Assembly (NCBI RefSeq): GCF_900141935.1
Contig: NZ_FQYX01000003.1
Span: forward strand, 186,001-250,000
DNA from: Arenibacter nanhaiticus
GTDB taxonomy: Bacteria > Bacteroidota > Bacteroidia > Flavobacteriales > Flavobacteriaceae
Direction of reading: 5' to 3'
Length of the DNA: 64,000 bases
Both the position numbers and the translations under genes were made by a program. The notes beneath the pieces were generated by a model. That model was not told the DNA's origin, ran no database searches, and saw only the letters and a list, made by a program, of their open reading frames with translations. This document shows, piece after piece, positions 43,564 to 53,059 of the stretch. How positions within the stretch are numbered: position 1 is the stretch's first letter; each line of letters opens with the position of its first letter.

Positions 43564-44002
43564 TTAAGGTTTCCAATCCATACCGTTTAGATATTCTGGG
43601 AATACATGGAAATGATAATAGAGTATTACTTTCTCATTTTTTTTAGAGGCTTTTTCAAGTTTGGTCATTAACCAGTTCATCTGTTCTTTTCCAAGGGCCC
43701 CATTCCATTTAGGGGAACTTAATTTATTCGTAATAGGTGGTTACAAAATCACCTAAATGTATCGTATAAGTCAGATCCAAGGTGTTAAAATGTGCTGTAC
43801 AATGCTCTAGTTTTTCTTTTGATTTAGAATATTTTCGTGCCCCTGTGCCCTTTATACTACAATATTGGCAATCAGCAATGATCCCTATTGAAAACTGAGG
43901 CTTGTCTTTTTGGAACATTTTGTCTTGATTTTGTTGACCATAATTGGTGAAAAAAGTTAACAGAGCAATTAATAGTACCACTAGGAGTTTCCGTATTTCC
44001 AT
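43564..44002 (-). pseudogene. Calcineurin-like phosphoesterase gene with its middle deleted
   Basis: The ATG at 44002 starts a signal peptide (MEIRKLLVVLLIALLTFF). FSIGIIADCQYCSIKG follows with the first metal motif (ADxQ), and then LTYTIHLGDFV, the GD motif. A TAA stops this frame at 43731. One base out of frame the C-terminal half resumes: PKWNGALGKEQMNWL, then KNEKVILYYHFHVFPEY (the conserved HFP region is altered), and stops at 43564. The section that should carry GNHD and roughly 100 residues between is gone. Intact relatives resemble secreted ADP-ribose/CDP-alcohol diphosphatase-type enzymes. A deletion plus frameshift makes it non-functional. Confidence 0.8.
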
Positions 44003-44018
44003 TTGGTCCTTTATTTGA

Positions 44019-44282
44019 TTATTTTTCAATTTTAAAACTGGCACTAACAGGATAATGATCGCACAAATACCAATTGTCCTTGTAGCGTCACTAGGGAGGG
44101 CGCTTGACTTTTGAGCCATTGTTGCACTTTTATTCTTCTATCTTGATCTTTACCCCAATCATATCCGTTCCAAATATTGTAGGGGATGATTTTTAAATCA
44201 TGAAATTTATGTTGTCTAGATACTGCTAGGGCTCAAGAGCGATAAGGTTCGCAATAATATCAGTTCTTATAGAATTCTTCAT
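44019..44282 (-). pseudogene. Endonuclease/exonuclease/phosphatase-family gene with its middle deleted
   Basis: The ATG at 44282 gives a short signal-like start, then a frame change. The N-terminal part of the family follows: DLKIIPYNIWNGYDWGKDQD, with the metal-binding Asn of YNIWN, and QQWLKSQAPSLVTLQ, where ALQE normally stands. At that point the sequence jumps to the family's C-terminus, YKDNWYLCDHYPVSASFKIE and a stop at 44019, keeping the catalytic SDHYPV-type His region. About 150-200 residues are missing. The next gene, the broken phosphoesterase, starts 16 bp later and shows the same kind of loss. Intact members are secreted phosphodiesterases or nucleases. Confidence 0.8.
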
Positions 44283-44372
44283 TTTTTTGATTAATCCGGT
44301 TTTTAGATATTTCAAAATCTATGAAAATTTATTGGAATACGACCTTCGTACTGGTATGATACAAATGCCTTT

Positions 44373-45740
44373 TTATTCGATGCGCCCTACTGTTCTGGCT
44401 TCTTTCGTTAGTTGTTTGTCAAATTGTATGATAAGTTCGTTAAGTTTGCTGACTACTTCCGGATACCGGTGGGCTACATTCTCTTGTTCTCCTAGATCAT
44501 TTTTCAGGTCGTACAATGAAACAGGGAAGTTTTTATTGCTGTCATATCCGATACTTTTGGCAATGTGCAATTTCCATTTTCCCAAGCGTACTGCTTCTAC
44601 CGAACCATTGGTGGCGTAATAATACAATGGATATTCTTGAAGTTCAGATGTGGGGTTTTTGAGGAAATGTTTAAGGTTTCTACCATCTATAGAGCTACCA
44701 AGGGGTAGTTTTCCGCCTGTTATTGCTGCCAAGGTAGGCATCAGATCCATGGTGGTAACCAGTTCATTTGAAACTACTTTTGATGGAATTTGGGATGGCC
44801 AAGTAATTATTCCGGGCACCCTTTGTCCTCCTTCCCAGGTTTGGGTCTTCCAGCCACGAAGGGGTAGGGCAGCTCCTCGATTGACAGCCCGATGAGGGCC
44901 ATTATCAGAGGTAAAGACAATTATAGTGTTCTCAAAGAGGCCCTCTTCTTTTAAAAAGGAAACTATTCTGCCCACGTTCCAGTCCAGTTCAGAAATTACA
45001 TCCCCATAAAGTCCGTAGGACGTTTTGCCTTCAAATTCTTCGGAAACATGCAATGGGATATGAGGCATAATGTGCGCTAGGTAGACAAAGAAAGGGGCAT
45101 CCTTATGGTCTTTTATATACTTAATAGTGGCATCCGTAAATCGTTTTGTCAGGAATCGTTGGTCTGGTCCCGATTCAATTTGTTTTTCATTTTCAAACAA
45201 CGGTAGCGGTGGGGATTGGAAGTTAATCTCTCGGTATAAAAAAGAGTCCATGTCGTTGGAATAAGGAACGCCAAAGAAATAATCGAAACCCTGGTTATTG
45301 GGCATAAACTCGGGTTGGTGGCCTAAATGCCATTTGCCCACACAGGCTGTTTGATATCCCACATCTTTTAACATTTCGGCCATAGTATATTCATTTGGCG
45401 ATAGACCAGTATCGGAGAATGGACGTAGTACGGACTCATGAAGTCCCACTCGTTTGGGGTAGCTTCCTGTGAGTAGTGCGGCACGAGAAGGGGTGCATAC
45501 CGTGGCCGGAACATAAAAATCAGTAAAACGAACGCCCTGTGAAGCCAATTCATCAATATGAGGTGTCCGATAGGCCGTAGCGCCATAACAGCTCAGATCG
45601 GCATATCCCTGGTCGTCCGTAAAAATTACAATGATATTGGGCTTGGTAGTTTTTGTGTCCTTTTCTTCTTTATCTGATTTGCCTCGACACGAAAATAAAA
45701 GTAGACCAACTATCAATGATATTGAAAAATTTCTATTCAT
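44373..45740 (-). CDS. Lipoprotein sulfatase, S1 family
   Basis: 455 residues with a lipobox LLFSC (Cys18). Metal ligands lie in IFTDDQGYADLS (about 39-50). The formylglycine motif is C82-T-P-S-R86, with GKWHLGHQPEF after it and FTSDNGPH later. The start MNRNFS is the only one giving a proper lipoprotein signal. It lies between the broken nuclease/phosphoesterase genes and the AraC regulator of PUL C, on the same strand as the regulator but 482 bp from it. It may have formed an operon with the two broken genes downstream. The sulfate position cleaved is unknown. Confidence 0.93.
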   Translation of the reverse strand: MNRNFSISLIVGLLLFSCRGKSDKEEKDTKTTKPNIIVIFTDDQGYADLSCYGATAYRTPHIDELASQGVRFTDFYVPATVCTPSRAALLTGSYPKRVGLHESVLRPFSDTGLSPNEYTMAEMLKDVGYQTACVGKWHLGHQPEFMPNNQGFDYFFGVPYSNDMDSFLYREINFQSPPLPLFENEKQIESGPDQRFLTKRFTDATIKYIKDHKDAPFFVYLAHIMPHIPLHVSEEFEGKTSYGLYGDVISELDWNVGRIVSFLKEEGLFENTIIVFTSDNGPHRAVNRGAALPLRGWKTQTWEGGQRVPGIITWPSQIPSKVVSNELVTTMDLMPTLAAITGGKLPLGSSIDGRNLKHFLKNPTSELQEYPLYYYATNGSVEAVRLGKWKLHIAKSIGYDSNKNFPVSLYDLKNDLGEQENVAHRYPEVVSKLNELIIQFDKQLTKEARTVGRIE

Positions 45741-46222
45741 AGGTGTAACATATTAACAGCACTATAAGCACATTTGAGAACAATATAAAAAGAAAAGAGC
45801 GATTAATACCACCTTGGTTACATGGAGATTCTATTAAATCGCAAATTAATCAACCTAACTCAGCTGTCTTGCAATTCCATATGTATGAAGACGTACACTT
45901 AGGGTTTGGGTAAGGGTTAGGAAATGCTTTTTGGGGTATAGGACACATTTAAAATTTTGTAGTATTAGTTGGATAGCTAAAAAGAGGTGTGTTTTTTAAT
46001 ATCGATTAACAACACGTATCCCCGCCAATTTAATTACGGAGAAATCGATCTTATCGCTGATAAGCACTGTATTTGGAGCAGGAGAATTGAGGAGAGGTTT
46101 AAATTTTTTTTTGGTCTTAGCAGTGTTTTTTAAAAAAAAGAGGGGATAAAAAAAGGTTCTGATTTTTAGTAATATCAATATATTTTAGGGATCAATCTTA
46201 ATAAATACGCACAAGTCACCTC
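45741..46222. other. Intergenic region
   Basis: 482 bp between the AraC gene's end and the sulfatase start. Very AT-rich, with homopolymer runs around 46105-46140. It must contain the sulfatase promoter. No gene, repeat or strong hairpin was seen. Confidence 0.4.
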
Positions 46223-47083
46223 TTATATTAACTTGGCCTGATACTCGGTAGGAGAAACCCCGGTAATCCCCTTAAATTGTTTGTAGAAATAGGAAGGGCT
46301 ATTATACCCGCTTAAGTAAGCAGATTCCGTGATAGGAATATTATCCTGCGATATTAGTTTACAGGCATGTCCAATACGGACTTCGTTTAAAAAGGAAGAA
46401 AAGGTCTTTTTAGTTCTTTTTTTAAAATAACGACAAAATGAGGTTTTGTTCATGCCGATTAAGGAGGCGGCCGTTGTCAATTGGATGTCTTCGGTGAAAT
46501 TATCCATAATATATTCAAAAACCTTGTTGATTTTATTGTCGCTGTCAGTGATGGTATCTACAAATAAAGGACTCGCCAATAACTGGTAGTTTATAGATTT
46601 TGCGGCATAATTTAAAATGTCAATAAACTTTATTAAGCGATCCATTCCTTCAAGTTTTAATAAAGAAGTTATTTTTTTTGCTAAAACTTTTCGGTCATTG
46701 TCCACAAAAACAATCCCCCTTTCAGCTCTTTTGAAAAGAGATTTAATGTGTTTGGACTCTGGTAGCGACATAAAGTTGATGCCTAAAAAATCCTCTGGAA
46801 ATTGTATGACAATGGATACACATTTTTTTTGTTGCGGCAATTGGTCTTCAAAAAAGTTGCTTTTCCAAACATGGGGCAAATGAGCCCCGACCAAGACGAC
46901 TTCTCCTTCAGAAAAGGCGTCTATGGAATCTCCTATGTATCTTCCTCCTTGGCCATGTTCAATATAAACTAACTCTATCATATCATGGAAATGCCAATGG
47001 TCATCAAAATACTCCCTTACATCTTTTCTAATATGGAAGGCCTGTTCAATGGGGTAATTGAGTTTGTGGAAATTTGCTTTCAT
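46223..47083 (-). CDS. AraC-family transcriptional regulator with cupin sensor domain (PUL C)
   Basis: 286 residues. The N-terminal AraC-type cupin domain (about 15-100) contains HFHDMIELVYIEHGQGGRY and EGEVVLVGAHLPHVW. The C-terminal double helix-turn-helix (about 185-283) has TTAASLIGMNKTSFCRYFKKRT and ITESAYLSGYNSPSYFYKQFK and ends with GVSPTEYQ. The cupin binds a small sugar in the cytoplasm. The gene diverges from susC of PUL C, 125 bp apart, so it is the likely activator of that locus. A TGTATTTG at about 47119-47126, close to a -7 box, lies in between. Confidence 0.93.
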   Translation of the reverse strand: MKANFHKLNYPIEQAFHIRKDVREYFDDHWHFHDMIELVYIEHGQGGRYIGDSIDAFSEGEVVLVGAHLPHVWKSNFFEDQLPQQKKCVSIVIQFPEDFLGINFMSLPESKHIKSLFKRAERGIVFVDNDRKVLAKKITSLLKLEGMDRLIKFIDILNYAAKSINYQLLASPLFVDTITDSDNKINKVFEYIMDNFTEDIQLTTAASLIGMNKTSFCRYFKKRTKKTFSSFLNEVRIGHACKLISQDNIPITESAYLSGYNSPSYFYKQFKGITGVSPTEYQAKLI

Positions 47084-47208
47084 GGTTTCAAAATGGTCAG
47101 TTTATGCAAATATAGAGAATGTATTTGTTAATATAATAAAACTCCCACCCGTTGGATGCCAGTAAATTGCGAGATCATAAATAACAACCAAAATTTAATT
47201 GAATACCT

Positions 47209-50200
47209 ATGAAGAAAATTATTGAATTTTTTATGGTACCGCTCCTATTGTTGGTGTGGTACTCGGGAAATGCACAAAATAGTACCGTCAAGGGAATAAT
47301 ATTATCGTCAGGTGACGACATGCCCTTACCAGGGGTTAGTATTGTTATAAAAGGCACTTCAAAAGGTGTGGTGTCCGATTTTGACGGGAAATTCTCTATT
47401 GACGCCAGTTCAAGTGATGTACTTGTTTTTAGCTATCTTGGCTTTAGCACCAAGGAGATAGCGGTGAAGAACCAAAAAAACATAACAGTGGTTTTGGAGG
47501 AAAGCTCCCAAGCGCTGGAGGAAGTGGTGGTCCTTGGTTACGGAACTCAAAAGAAGACAACATTGACAGCTTCGGTGTCCTCGGTAAAGGGAGATGAACT
47601 TGTTGATGCTCCAGTTGCTTCGGTTGCCAATACTCTTGGGGGACGATTATCAGGCCTTTTAACAACCCAAAGCAGTGGGGAACCAGGGTTCGATGAAACG
47701 ACTTTTAAGGTCCGAGGTATAGGTACTACCGGAAATTCTGATGCCTTAGTAATCATAGACGGTATCGAAAGGAGTATCACGAGTATAAATCCAAGGGATA
47801 TTCAAACAGTTACGGTACTTAAAGATGCCGCTTCTGTTGCTCCATACGGATTAAAGGGGGCTAATGGGGTTGTTTTGATAACAACCAAAAGAGGTATGGA
47901 AGGTAAAGCAGAAATCTCCTTACATTCAAGTTATGGGTTTCAAACACCAACCAATCTGCCAGAGCAGCTTAGTTCGTACGAATGGGCAAGTTTAAAAAAT
48001 ATTGCCTTTGTAAACGATGGCGGTGATCCAACAAATGTACCGTTTTCAGAAGAGGATTTGACCAAATTCCTGGACGGGACTGATATAAACCGATATCCTA
48101 ATGAGGATGTTATGGATCAATTAATAGATTCGGCTCCAATGGCTTCTCATGGCTTAACAGTAACTGGAGGAGATGATAAATTTAAATATTTTGGTTCTCT
48201 TGGATACCTAACCCAAGAAGGAGTTTGGGGTGATGCTACTAATTTTCAGCGCTATAACTTAAGCTCTAATATCGATTACCAATTGTCCGAGTCTACTAAA
48301 TTTGGGATAGACGTATCTGCCTCGTTAAGAGATGTGGAAACCCCTTCCATAGGTGCCGGACAGATCATTTTTGGATTCTGGAGGTTGAATTCTACAAATC
48401 CTATTTTTTACAATAATGATAAAAATACCCCGGCAGGCTACTTCGAGAGAAATCCATATTTGGATATCAACCATAGTGGTTATTTTAGGAGTAACGATTA
48501 TAGGTATGCCTTTACTATTCGGTTGGAACAGAAAATAAAAGAAATTCCAGGTTTAACTATAAAGGCTAATCTAGCGATAGATAAAAGAGATGTTACCAAT
48601 AAAACGTGGAGAACGCCTTACACCTTTTATCAATTAAACAACGATAATAGCCTTTCTGGCTTTACAGGAAATATCCAAGCCCCTTCTTTGACCGAATTTT
48701 ATGGAGGATCTCGACAATTGACAGGACAGCTCATTGCAGCCTACAATAATACTTGGGGAAAACACAGTATAGATGCTATTACTGTTTTTGAACCTAGAGA
48801 TGGTACCAATGATCCGAATATATTTAATAAGACGCTGTCCGTGACGCGTACTAATTTTAATTTGGACTTAGATGAAATATCTACAAGTGGTAATTCTAAT
48901 CCAGACGATTTAAGCGCCAGTGGTTTCTCTCAAAGTCAGAGACAGGTAGGCTACGCGTATCGGGCCACTTACGATTATGCGAAAAAATACATTCTAGAAA
49001 TAGGAGGGAGATATGATGGACACTATTTCTTTGCGCCAGGGAAACGCTTTTCCTTCTTTCCTAGTTTTTCTGGGGCATGGAGAATTAGCGATGAAGATTT
49101 TTTCGCTAGTCAAACAATCAATAACCTTAAGTTAAGAGGATCTTGGGGTAAGTCAGGAAATCTAGCAAGAGGAGGAGCATTTCAGTACTTGAGCCAGTTT
49201 ATTGTTAGTAATAATGTTTACGCATTTGATAGCGGTACAGTTTCTGGGGTCTATGAATCCTTAGATCCAAATCCGAACATTACTTGGGAGAAAGCTACTA
49301 AATATGACTTAGGTGTTGAAGTAGATTTGTTCAATTCCGATTTGGGGATAGAGTTTGATGCTTTCTATGAAAGACGCTCGGATATGCTTATCGCGGCCAA
49401 CGTTGTAGTGCCGAATGAATTTGGCATCGGTATTGGAGAAGAAAATAATGGGGTTATGGAAAATAAAGGCCTTGATTTTTCGGTGAACTATTACCACGGT
49501 TTTTTTGATGATTTTAAGATTGATGCGGGATTTAATTTCACCTATGCCAAAAATAAAATATTGGAAATTGCAGAGAATGATGCCACTTTAAATGACCCGG
49601 AGAGAAGTAGAACTGGGAAGCCTCTAGGGACCCGATTTGGATTAAAATCTTTGGGGTACTTTCAAAATGAGCAGGAAATAGCAGCAACACCTTACGCCGT
49701 AAATCTTGGGAATATTCAACCAGGAGATGTTAAGTATTGGGATAGAAATGAAGATGGGGAAATCAACGATAAGGATAATGTTGTTATAGGGAATTCCGCC
49801 TTTCCTAAAGTGACTTATGGGTTTAATTTAGGAGCCCATTACAAGGATTTTTCTTTAACCACTTTTTGGCAAGGTTCTATGGGAGCCGATACTTATTTAA
49901 GCGGTTGGGGAGCACAAGCTTTTGAACAGTCCAACGGAGTAGCCTTTAAAAACCACTTGGATTATTGGACACCTGACAATTCAAATGCAGAATACCCCAG
50001 GTTAACTTCTAACCCAGCAGGATATAACTATTGGGGATCTTCACATTGGATAAAAAGCGGAAATTATTTAAGGTTAAAAACCTTAACCCTAGCATATTCG
50101 TTAAAAGAAATACCAAGAATTAACAATGTCAGGCTTTATTTGTCTGGTCAAAACTTGTTGACTTTTACGAATCTGAAAACAGATGTAGATCCAGAGAATC

Positions 50201-50265
50201 CAAATAATTATACGGGGTATTGGCAGCAAAAAACACTTATTGTAGGTGTTGATGTGAAATTTTAA
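47209..50265 (+). CDS. SusC/RagA-family TonB-dependent outer-membrane transporter (PUL C)
   Basis: 1018 residues. The signal peptide (about 1-22) ends near SGNAQ. The carboxypeptidase-D-like domain (about 27-100) contains SSGDDMPLPGVSIVIKG and DFDGKFS. LEEVVVLGYGTQKKTTLTAS (about 103-122) leads into the plug (to about 225), and the barrel ends IVGVDVKF. No STN domain, consistent with control by the divergent AraC protein. It would import the oligosaccharide of PUL C. The susD partner follows after 13 bp. Confidence 0.95.
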   Translation: MKKIIEFFMVPLLLLVWYSGNAQNSTVKGIILSSGDDMPLPGVSIVIKGTSKGVVSDFDGKFSIDASSSDVLVFSYLGFSTKEIAVKNQKNITVVLEESSQALEEVVVLGYGTQKKTTLTASVSSVKGDELVDAPVASVANTLGGRLSGLLTTQSSGEPGFDETTFKVRGIGTTGNSDALVIIDGIERSITSINPRDIQTVTVLKDAASVAPYGLKGANGVVLITTKRGMEGKAEISLHSSYGFQTPTNLPEQLSSYEWASLKNIAFVNDGGDPTNVPFSEEDLTKFLDGTDINRYPNEDVMDQLIDSAPMASHGLTVTGGDDKFKYFGSLGYLTQEGVWGDATNFQRYNLSSNIDYQLSESTKFGIDVSASLRDVETPSIGAGQIIFGFWRLNSTNPIFYNNDKNTPAGYFERNPYLDINHSGYFRSNDYRYAFTIRLEQKIKEIPGLTIKANLAIDKRDVTNKTWRTPYTFYQLNNDNSLSGFTGNIQAPSLTEFYGGSRQLTGQLIAAYNNTWGKHSIDAITVFEPRDGTNDPNIFNKTLSVTRTNFNLDLDEISTSGNSNPDDLSASGFSQSQRQVGYAYRATYDYAKKYILEIGGRYDGHYFFAPGKRFSFFPSFSGAWRISDEDFFASQTINNLKLRGSWGKSGNLARGGAFQYLSQFIVSNNVYAFDSGTVSGVYESLDPNPNITWEKATKYDLGVEVDLFNSDLGIEFDAFYERRSDMLIAANVVVPNEFGIGIGEENNGVMENKGLDFSVNYYHGFFDDFKIDAGFNFTYAKNKILEIAENDATLNDPERSRTGKPLGTRFGLKSLGYFQNEQEIAATPYAVNLGNIQPGDVKYWDRNEDGEINDKDNVVIGNSAFPKVTYGFNLGAHYKDFSLTTFWQGSMGADTYLSGWGAQAFEQSNGVAFKNHLDYWTPDNSNAEYPRLTSNPAGYNYWGSSHWIKSGNYLRLKTLTLAYSLKEIPRINNVRLYLSGQNLLTFTNLKTDVDPENPNNYTGYWQQKTLIVGVDVKF

Positions 50266-50278
50266 AATATAAAAGACA

Positions 50279-51940
50279 ATGAAAAAAAATAAAATATTAA
50301 ATCTGTTTTCACCGGTATTAGGCTTGCTTTTACTGATATTTACCGGTTGTAGTGAGGAATTTGTGGAAACGCAACCAACAGCTTCAGTAACTTCAGAGGC
50401 CGTCTTCTCTTCCTATAACAATACAAATATTTTTCTTAATGGGATATATGGCAGAATCGGAGGCGATTTTTGGTTTGGATACGATCCACAGTCCAATTGG
50501 TCCGATGATAGTATGACGACTTTTGGTTGGGTTACCTCAAGAAATGCCATTGCTCGAAGAGATTATAGTACTTCCAATGCGCCGGTAGGCAATGGCACTT
50601 GGACCAATAGTTATGGTAATATTAGAAGAACGAATCTTTTAATAAATGGGGTTTTAGAAGCTCCAGAGGGGACTTATTCCGAAGAAGAAAAAAATCATCT
50701 TATAGGACAAGCGAAATTTTTAAGAGCCTACTTTTATTTTAATCTTGCTAAATCCTTTGGAGGTGTACCTTTAATAGATAAAGTATTGAGCAGAACTTCA
50801 GGAGAAGATATAGCCTTTCCTCGTAGTAGTTATGAAGAAACGATCGACTTTATTGTAAAGGACTGTATGGACGCGGCCCAATTACTTCCAGAGTTTTGGT
50901 CAAATGATGGTTCAACTAGAGCAAGTAAAGGTGCTGCCCTAGCTCTTAAGGCAGATGCCGAGTTATTTTCGGAAAGATGGGGCGATTGTGTGCAAACCTG
51001 TCAAGATATTTTTTCTCTGGGGTACGGTATCGTAGAAGATTACGAATCCTTATTTAGACCAAAAACGGAGGACAATGAAGAAGTTATTTTTGATATCGAA
51101 TTTAATGAATCCAGAGCACATGATGCAGAAGTATTTTTAAGTCCAAGGGTTGACCCACTTACCGGAGTCGCCGCAGGATGGGGGCATTTATTGCCAACCC
51201 AACAGTTAGTGGATGCCTATGAATTTAAGGATGGTTCCGAGGGAGATGATCCTGCACATGCCGATGACCCCTATACAGGCAGGGATAATAGGTTTTATGC
51301 TTCTATTTTATACGATAATTCGGATTGGAGAGGCGGAAAAATTTTCACTAGGTTCGATCCAACCGTACAACAAGGTACCTTTAGCAATTCCTTTGATGAA
51401 AACCATACCCATCAAGGAACCCTCACTGGCTATTACTTTAAAAAATACTTGGATCCGGAGGTGGTTCCAAGCGAAACTACTTATTACGGGAAAAGTGTTG
51501 GAACTACAAATGCCATCATTTACAGATATGCAGAAATTTTATTGATGTATGCCGAGGCAAAAAATGAATTGTCCGGTCCAGATGGGACGGTTTATGAAGC
51601 CGTTAACCGATTAAGGGAAAGAGGAGGCCTGATGCCATTAAGTGGTTTAAGCCAGAGCGAAATGAGAGAAAAAATCCGTAATGAACGACGTGTAGAGTTG
51701 GCCTTCGAAGGGGATAAACGATATTGGGATATTATTCGCTGGAAAATTGGCGGGGAAGTTTTGAATCAATCCAAGCAAGGAATGCGTATCGAAGAAGAAC
51801 CGGACGGATCCTTAGTACACAAAAGAGTTGATGCTTTTGGAGGAGAAATGAGGTTTAATGAGCCTAGAGATTATTTGTTTCCTATTCCTGAGCAAGCAAT
51901 AGAGGTTAACCCAAAATTGGAGCAAAATCCTAATTGGTAA
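50279..51940 (+). CDS. SusD/RagB-family outer-membrane lipoprotein (PUL C)
   Basis: 553 residues. Lipobox FTGC (Cys24), then SEEFVETQPTASVTSEAVFS, a typical SusD start. The TPR-like region contains LIGQAKFLRAYFYFNLAKSF (about 140-160). The C-terminal block has RNERRVELAFEGDKRYWDIIRW and the ending VNPKLEQNPNW. It is the glycan-capturing partner of the SusC gene 13 bp upstream. A hairpin terminator lies 26 bp after the stop, so this operon has just two genes and the catabolic genes are on the facing strand. Confidence 0.95.
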   Translation: MKKNKILNLFSPVLGLLLLIFTGCSEEFVETQPTASVTSEAVFSSYNNTNIFLNGIYGRIGGDFWFGYDPQSNWSDDSMTTFGWVTSRNAIARRDYSTSNAPVGNGTWTNSYGNIRRTNLLINGVLEAPEGTYSEEEKNHLIGQAKFLRAYFYFNLAKSFGGVPLIDKVLSRTSGEDIAFPRSSYEETIDFIVKDCMDAAQLLPEFWSNDGSTRASKGAALALKADAELFSERWGDCVQTCQDIFSLGYGIVEDYESLFRPKTEDNEEVIFDIEFNESRAHDAEVFLSPRVDPLTGVAAGWGHLLPTQQLVDAYEFKDGSEGDDPAHADDPYTGRDNRFYASILYDNSDWRGGKIFTRFDPTVQQGTFSNSFDENHTHQGTLTGYYFKKYLDPEVVPSETTYYGKSVGTTNAIIYRYAEILLMYAEAKNELSGPDGTVYEAVNRLRERGGLMPLSGLSQSEMREKIRNERRVELAFEGDKRYWDIIRWKIGGEVLNQSKQGMRIEEEPDGSLVHKRVDAFGGEMRFNEPRDYLFPIPEQAIEVNPKLEQNPNW

Positions 51941-51965
51941 GAAATTTTTTAGTTGGTTTAGTTTT

Positions 51966-51998
51966 CAAAACCTCTAGGCAATAAGTCTAGGGGTTTTG
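51966..51998 (+). terminator. Terminator after susCD of PUL C
   Basis: CAAAACCTCTAG and CTAGGGGTTTTG pair, with one G-T pair, around a 9-nt loop, and the last arm ends in a T-rich stretch. It lies 26 bp beyond the susD stop. The facing operon is 270 bp away. Confidence 0.75.
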
Positions 51999-52189
51999 TG
52001 TTAAAGTCACATCTCAGGATATTGTCTTGAAGAATTTTAAATCGATCGAATTTTAAGTAATAGAATATGTATACGCAAATATAGAAATGTAATAATGTAG
52101 GACTTCTAAATCGAGTTATTTTTTGTGCTAAGTAACACTTTACGCTATCTGTGTCAAATTGCTAAATCACTTAAATAAAAATATTGGGG

Positions 52190-52211
52190 ATGCAAATATC
52201 TTTATTTGCAT
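52190..52211. terminator. Hairpin downstream of the SDR gene
   Basis: ATGCAAAT and ATTTGCAT pair perfectly around 6 nt, 55 bp beyond the end of the minus-strand catabolic operon. A T-rich stretch follows on that strand only after CCCCAA. It could end that operon's transcript. Confidence 0.4.
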
Positions 52212-52265
52212 TATGGCTTCTGAGGTATAGAAGTCTTAAACTCACGATAACATATTACAAACTAG

Positions 52266-53051
52266 CTAGTCTTGCATTAAAGCAGATCGCCCCCCATCGA
52301 TCAGATAAGTGGATCCAGAAATAAAACCGGCAAGATCAGATGCTAAAAAAGCGCAGAAAGTGCCGATATCTTCTGGGGTGCCTAGTTTTTTTACAGGGTG
52401 TAAAGCTATGGTTCGCCTACGTTCTGCTGTTGGGTCTGGAAAGCTGTCGAACCATTTTTGATTTCCTACAGTATCGATAAATCCAGGAGCAATTCCGATA
52501 GTTCGGATTTTAGGACCCCATTCAATAGCAAGGGATTGAACTAAGCCTTTTAAGGCAGTTTTGGTGACATTATAAGGAAAACATCCCGGAATGGTAGCCT
52601 CACAATGGTTCGAGGTCATAATGAGAATAACGCCGTTTTCGCTTTTCTCTAACCATGGTTTACAAAGAAGGCTTAATTGCCAATGCGATTTTAGGTTTAA
52701 ATCGGTATTAAAATCCCATTGTTTTTCGCTACAATGATCTGCACCTTCAAAAACATTAACCCCTGCATTAGATATCAAAATATCTATACCGCCATATTTT
52801 TCGACAGTAGCTTCAACAGTTCTTGTCATTTGATTAATATCCGTTACATCGCAATAACTATAGTGTCCATTAGCGTCTTCCATAGTCAGCATTTCAGAGA
52901 ATTTCTTGGCATCTTCAGTATTTTCTTTAAAATTAGCACAGCCCGTGATAGTGCAACCTGCCCTTGCAAATATTTTGGCTATTCCAAATCCTATACCACT
53001 GGTCACGCCTGTAACCAAGGCTGTTTTTCCTTTTAAGTCAATCGAAAGCAT
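52266..53051 (-). CDS. Short-chain dehydrogenase/reductase (SDR), sugar-acid type
   Basis: 261 residues, the classical SDR length. The cofactor motif TGVTSGIGFG is at 14-23, SNAGVNV at about 94-100, the catalytic Ser at about 147 and Y160-N-V-T-K164. It ends with the usual SGSTYLIDGG. Nearest in style are gluconate 5-dehydrogenase and similar enzymes oxidising or reducing sugar acids with NAD(P). The enolase-superfamily gene stops 8 bp upstream on the same strand, so the two act in sequence. A role in processing an aldonate or uronate released from the PUL C glycan is inference. Confidence 0.92.
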   Translation of the reverse strand: MLSIDLKGKTALVTGVTSGIGFGIAKIFARAGCTITGCANFKENTEDAKKFSEMLTMEDANGHYSYCDVTDINQMTRTVEATVEKYGGIDILISNAGVNVFEGADHCSEKQWDFNTDLNLKSHWQLSLLCKPWLEKSENGVILIMTSNHCEATIPGCFPYNVTKTALKGLVQSLAIEWGPKIRTIGIAPGFIDTVGNQKWFDSFPDPTAERRRTIALHPVKKLGTPEDIGTFCAFLASDLAGFISGSTYLIDGGRSALMQD

Positions 53052-53059
53052 AGTTAGTT

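Larger units (their letters stand above)
40873..44018. other. Decayed region rich in gene remnants
   Basis: About 3.1 kb without an intact gene on either strand. Short frames that look protein-coding occur one after another, cut by stops. On the minus strand, 40901-41077 opens with a signal peptide (MKNNKIIFTVLVFFLAS) and has an in-frame TAG. On the plus strand, about 41200-41307 ends SLLGAMVASYEGENPTLILE. On the minus strand, 41586-41683 (WITDWHEYAPSMVANYPDIH) stops at repeat copy C. Two more plus-strand pieces are listed separately. Together this looks like a former accessory locus of about the size of two or three genes that is being eroded. No transposase or phage gene is visible. Confidence 0.6.

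Noticed and set aside
46223-47083. Calling the AraC protein a repressor of the upstream sulfatase at 44373
   Set aside because: It lies 482 bp from that gene on the same strand, whereas it is divergent from susC with a short shared promoter region; control of susC is far more likely.
51213-51545. 110-codon frame inside susD of PUL C
   Set aside because: Alternative frame of a clear SusD gene; no independent support.
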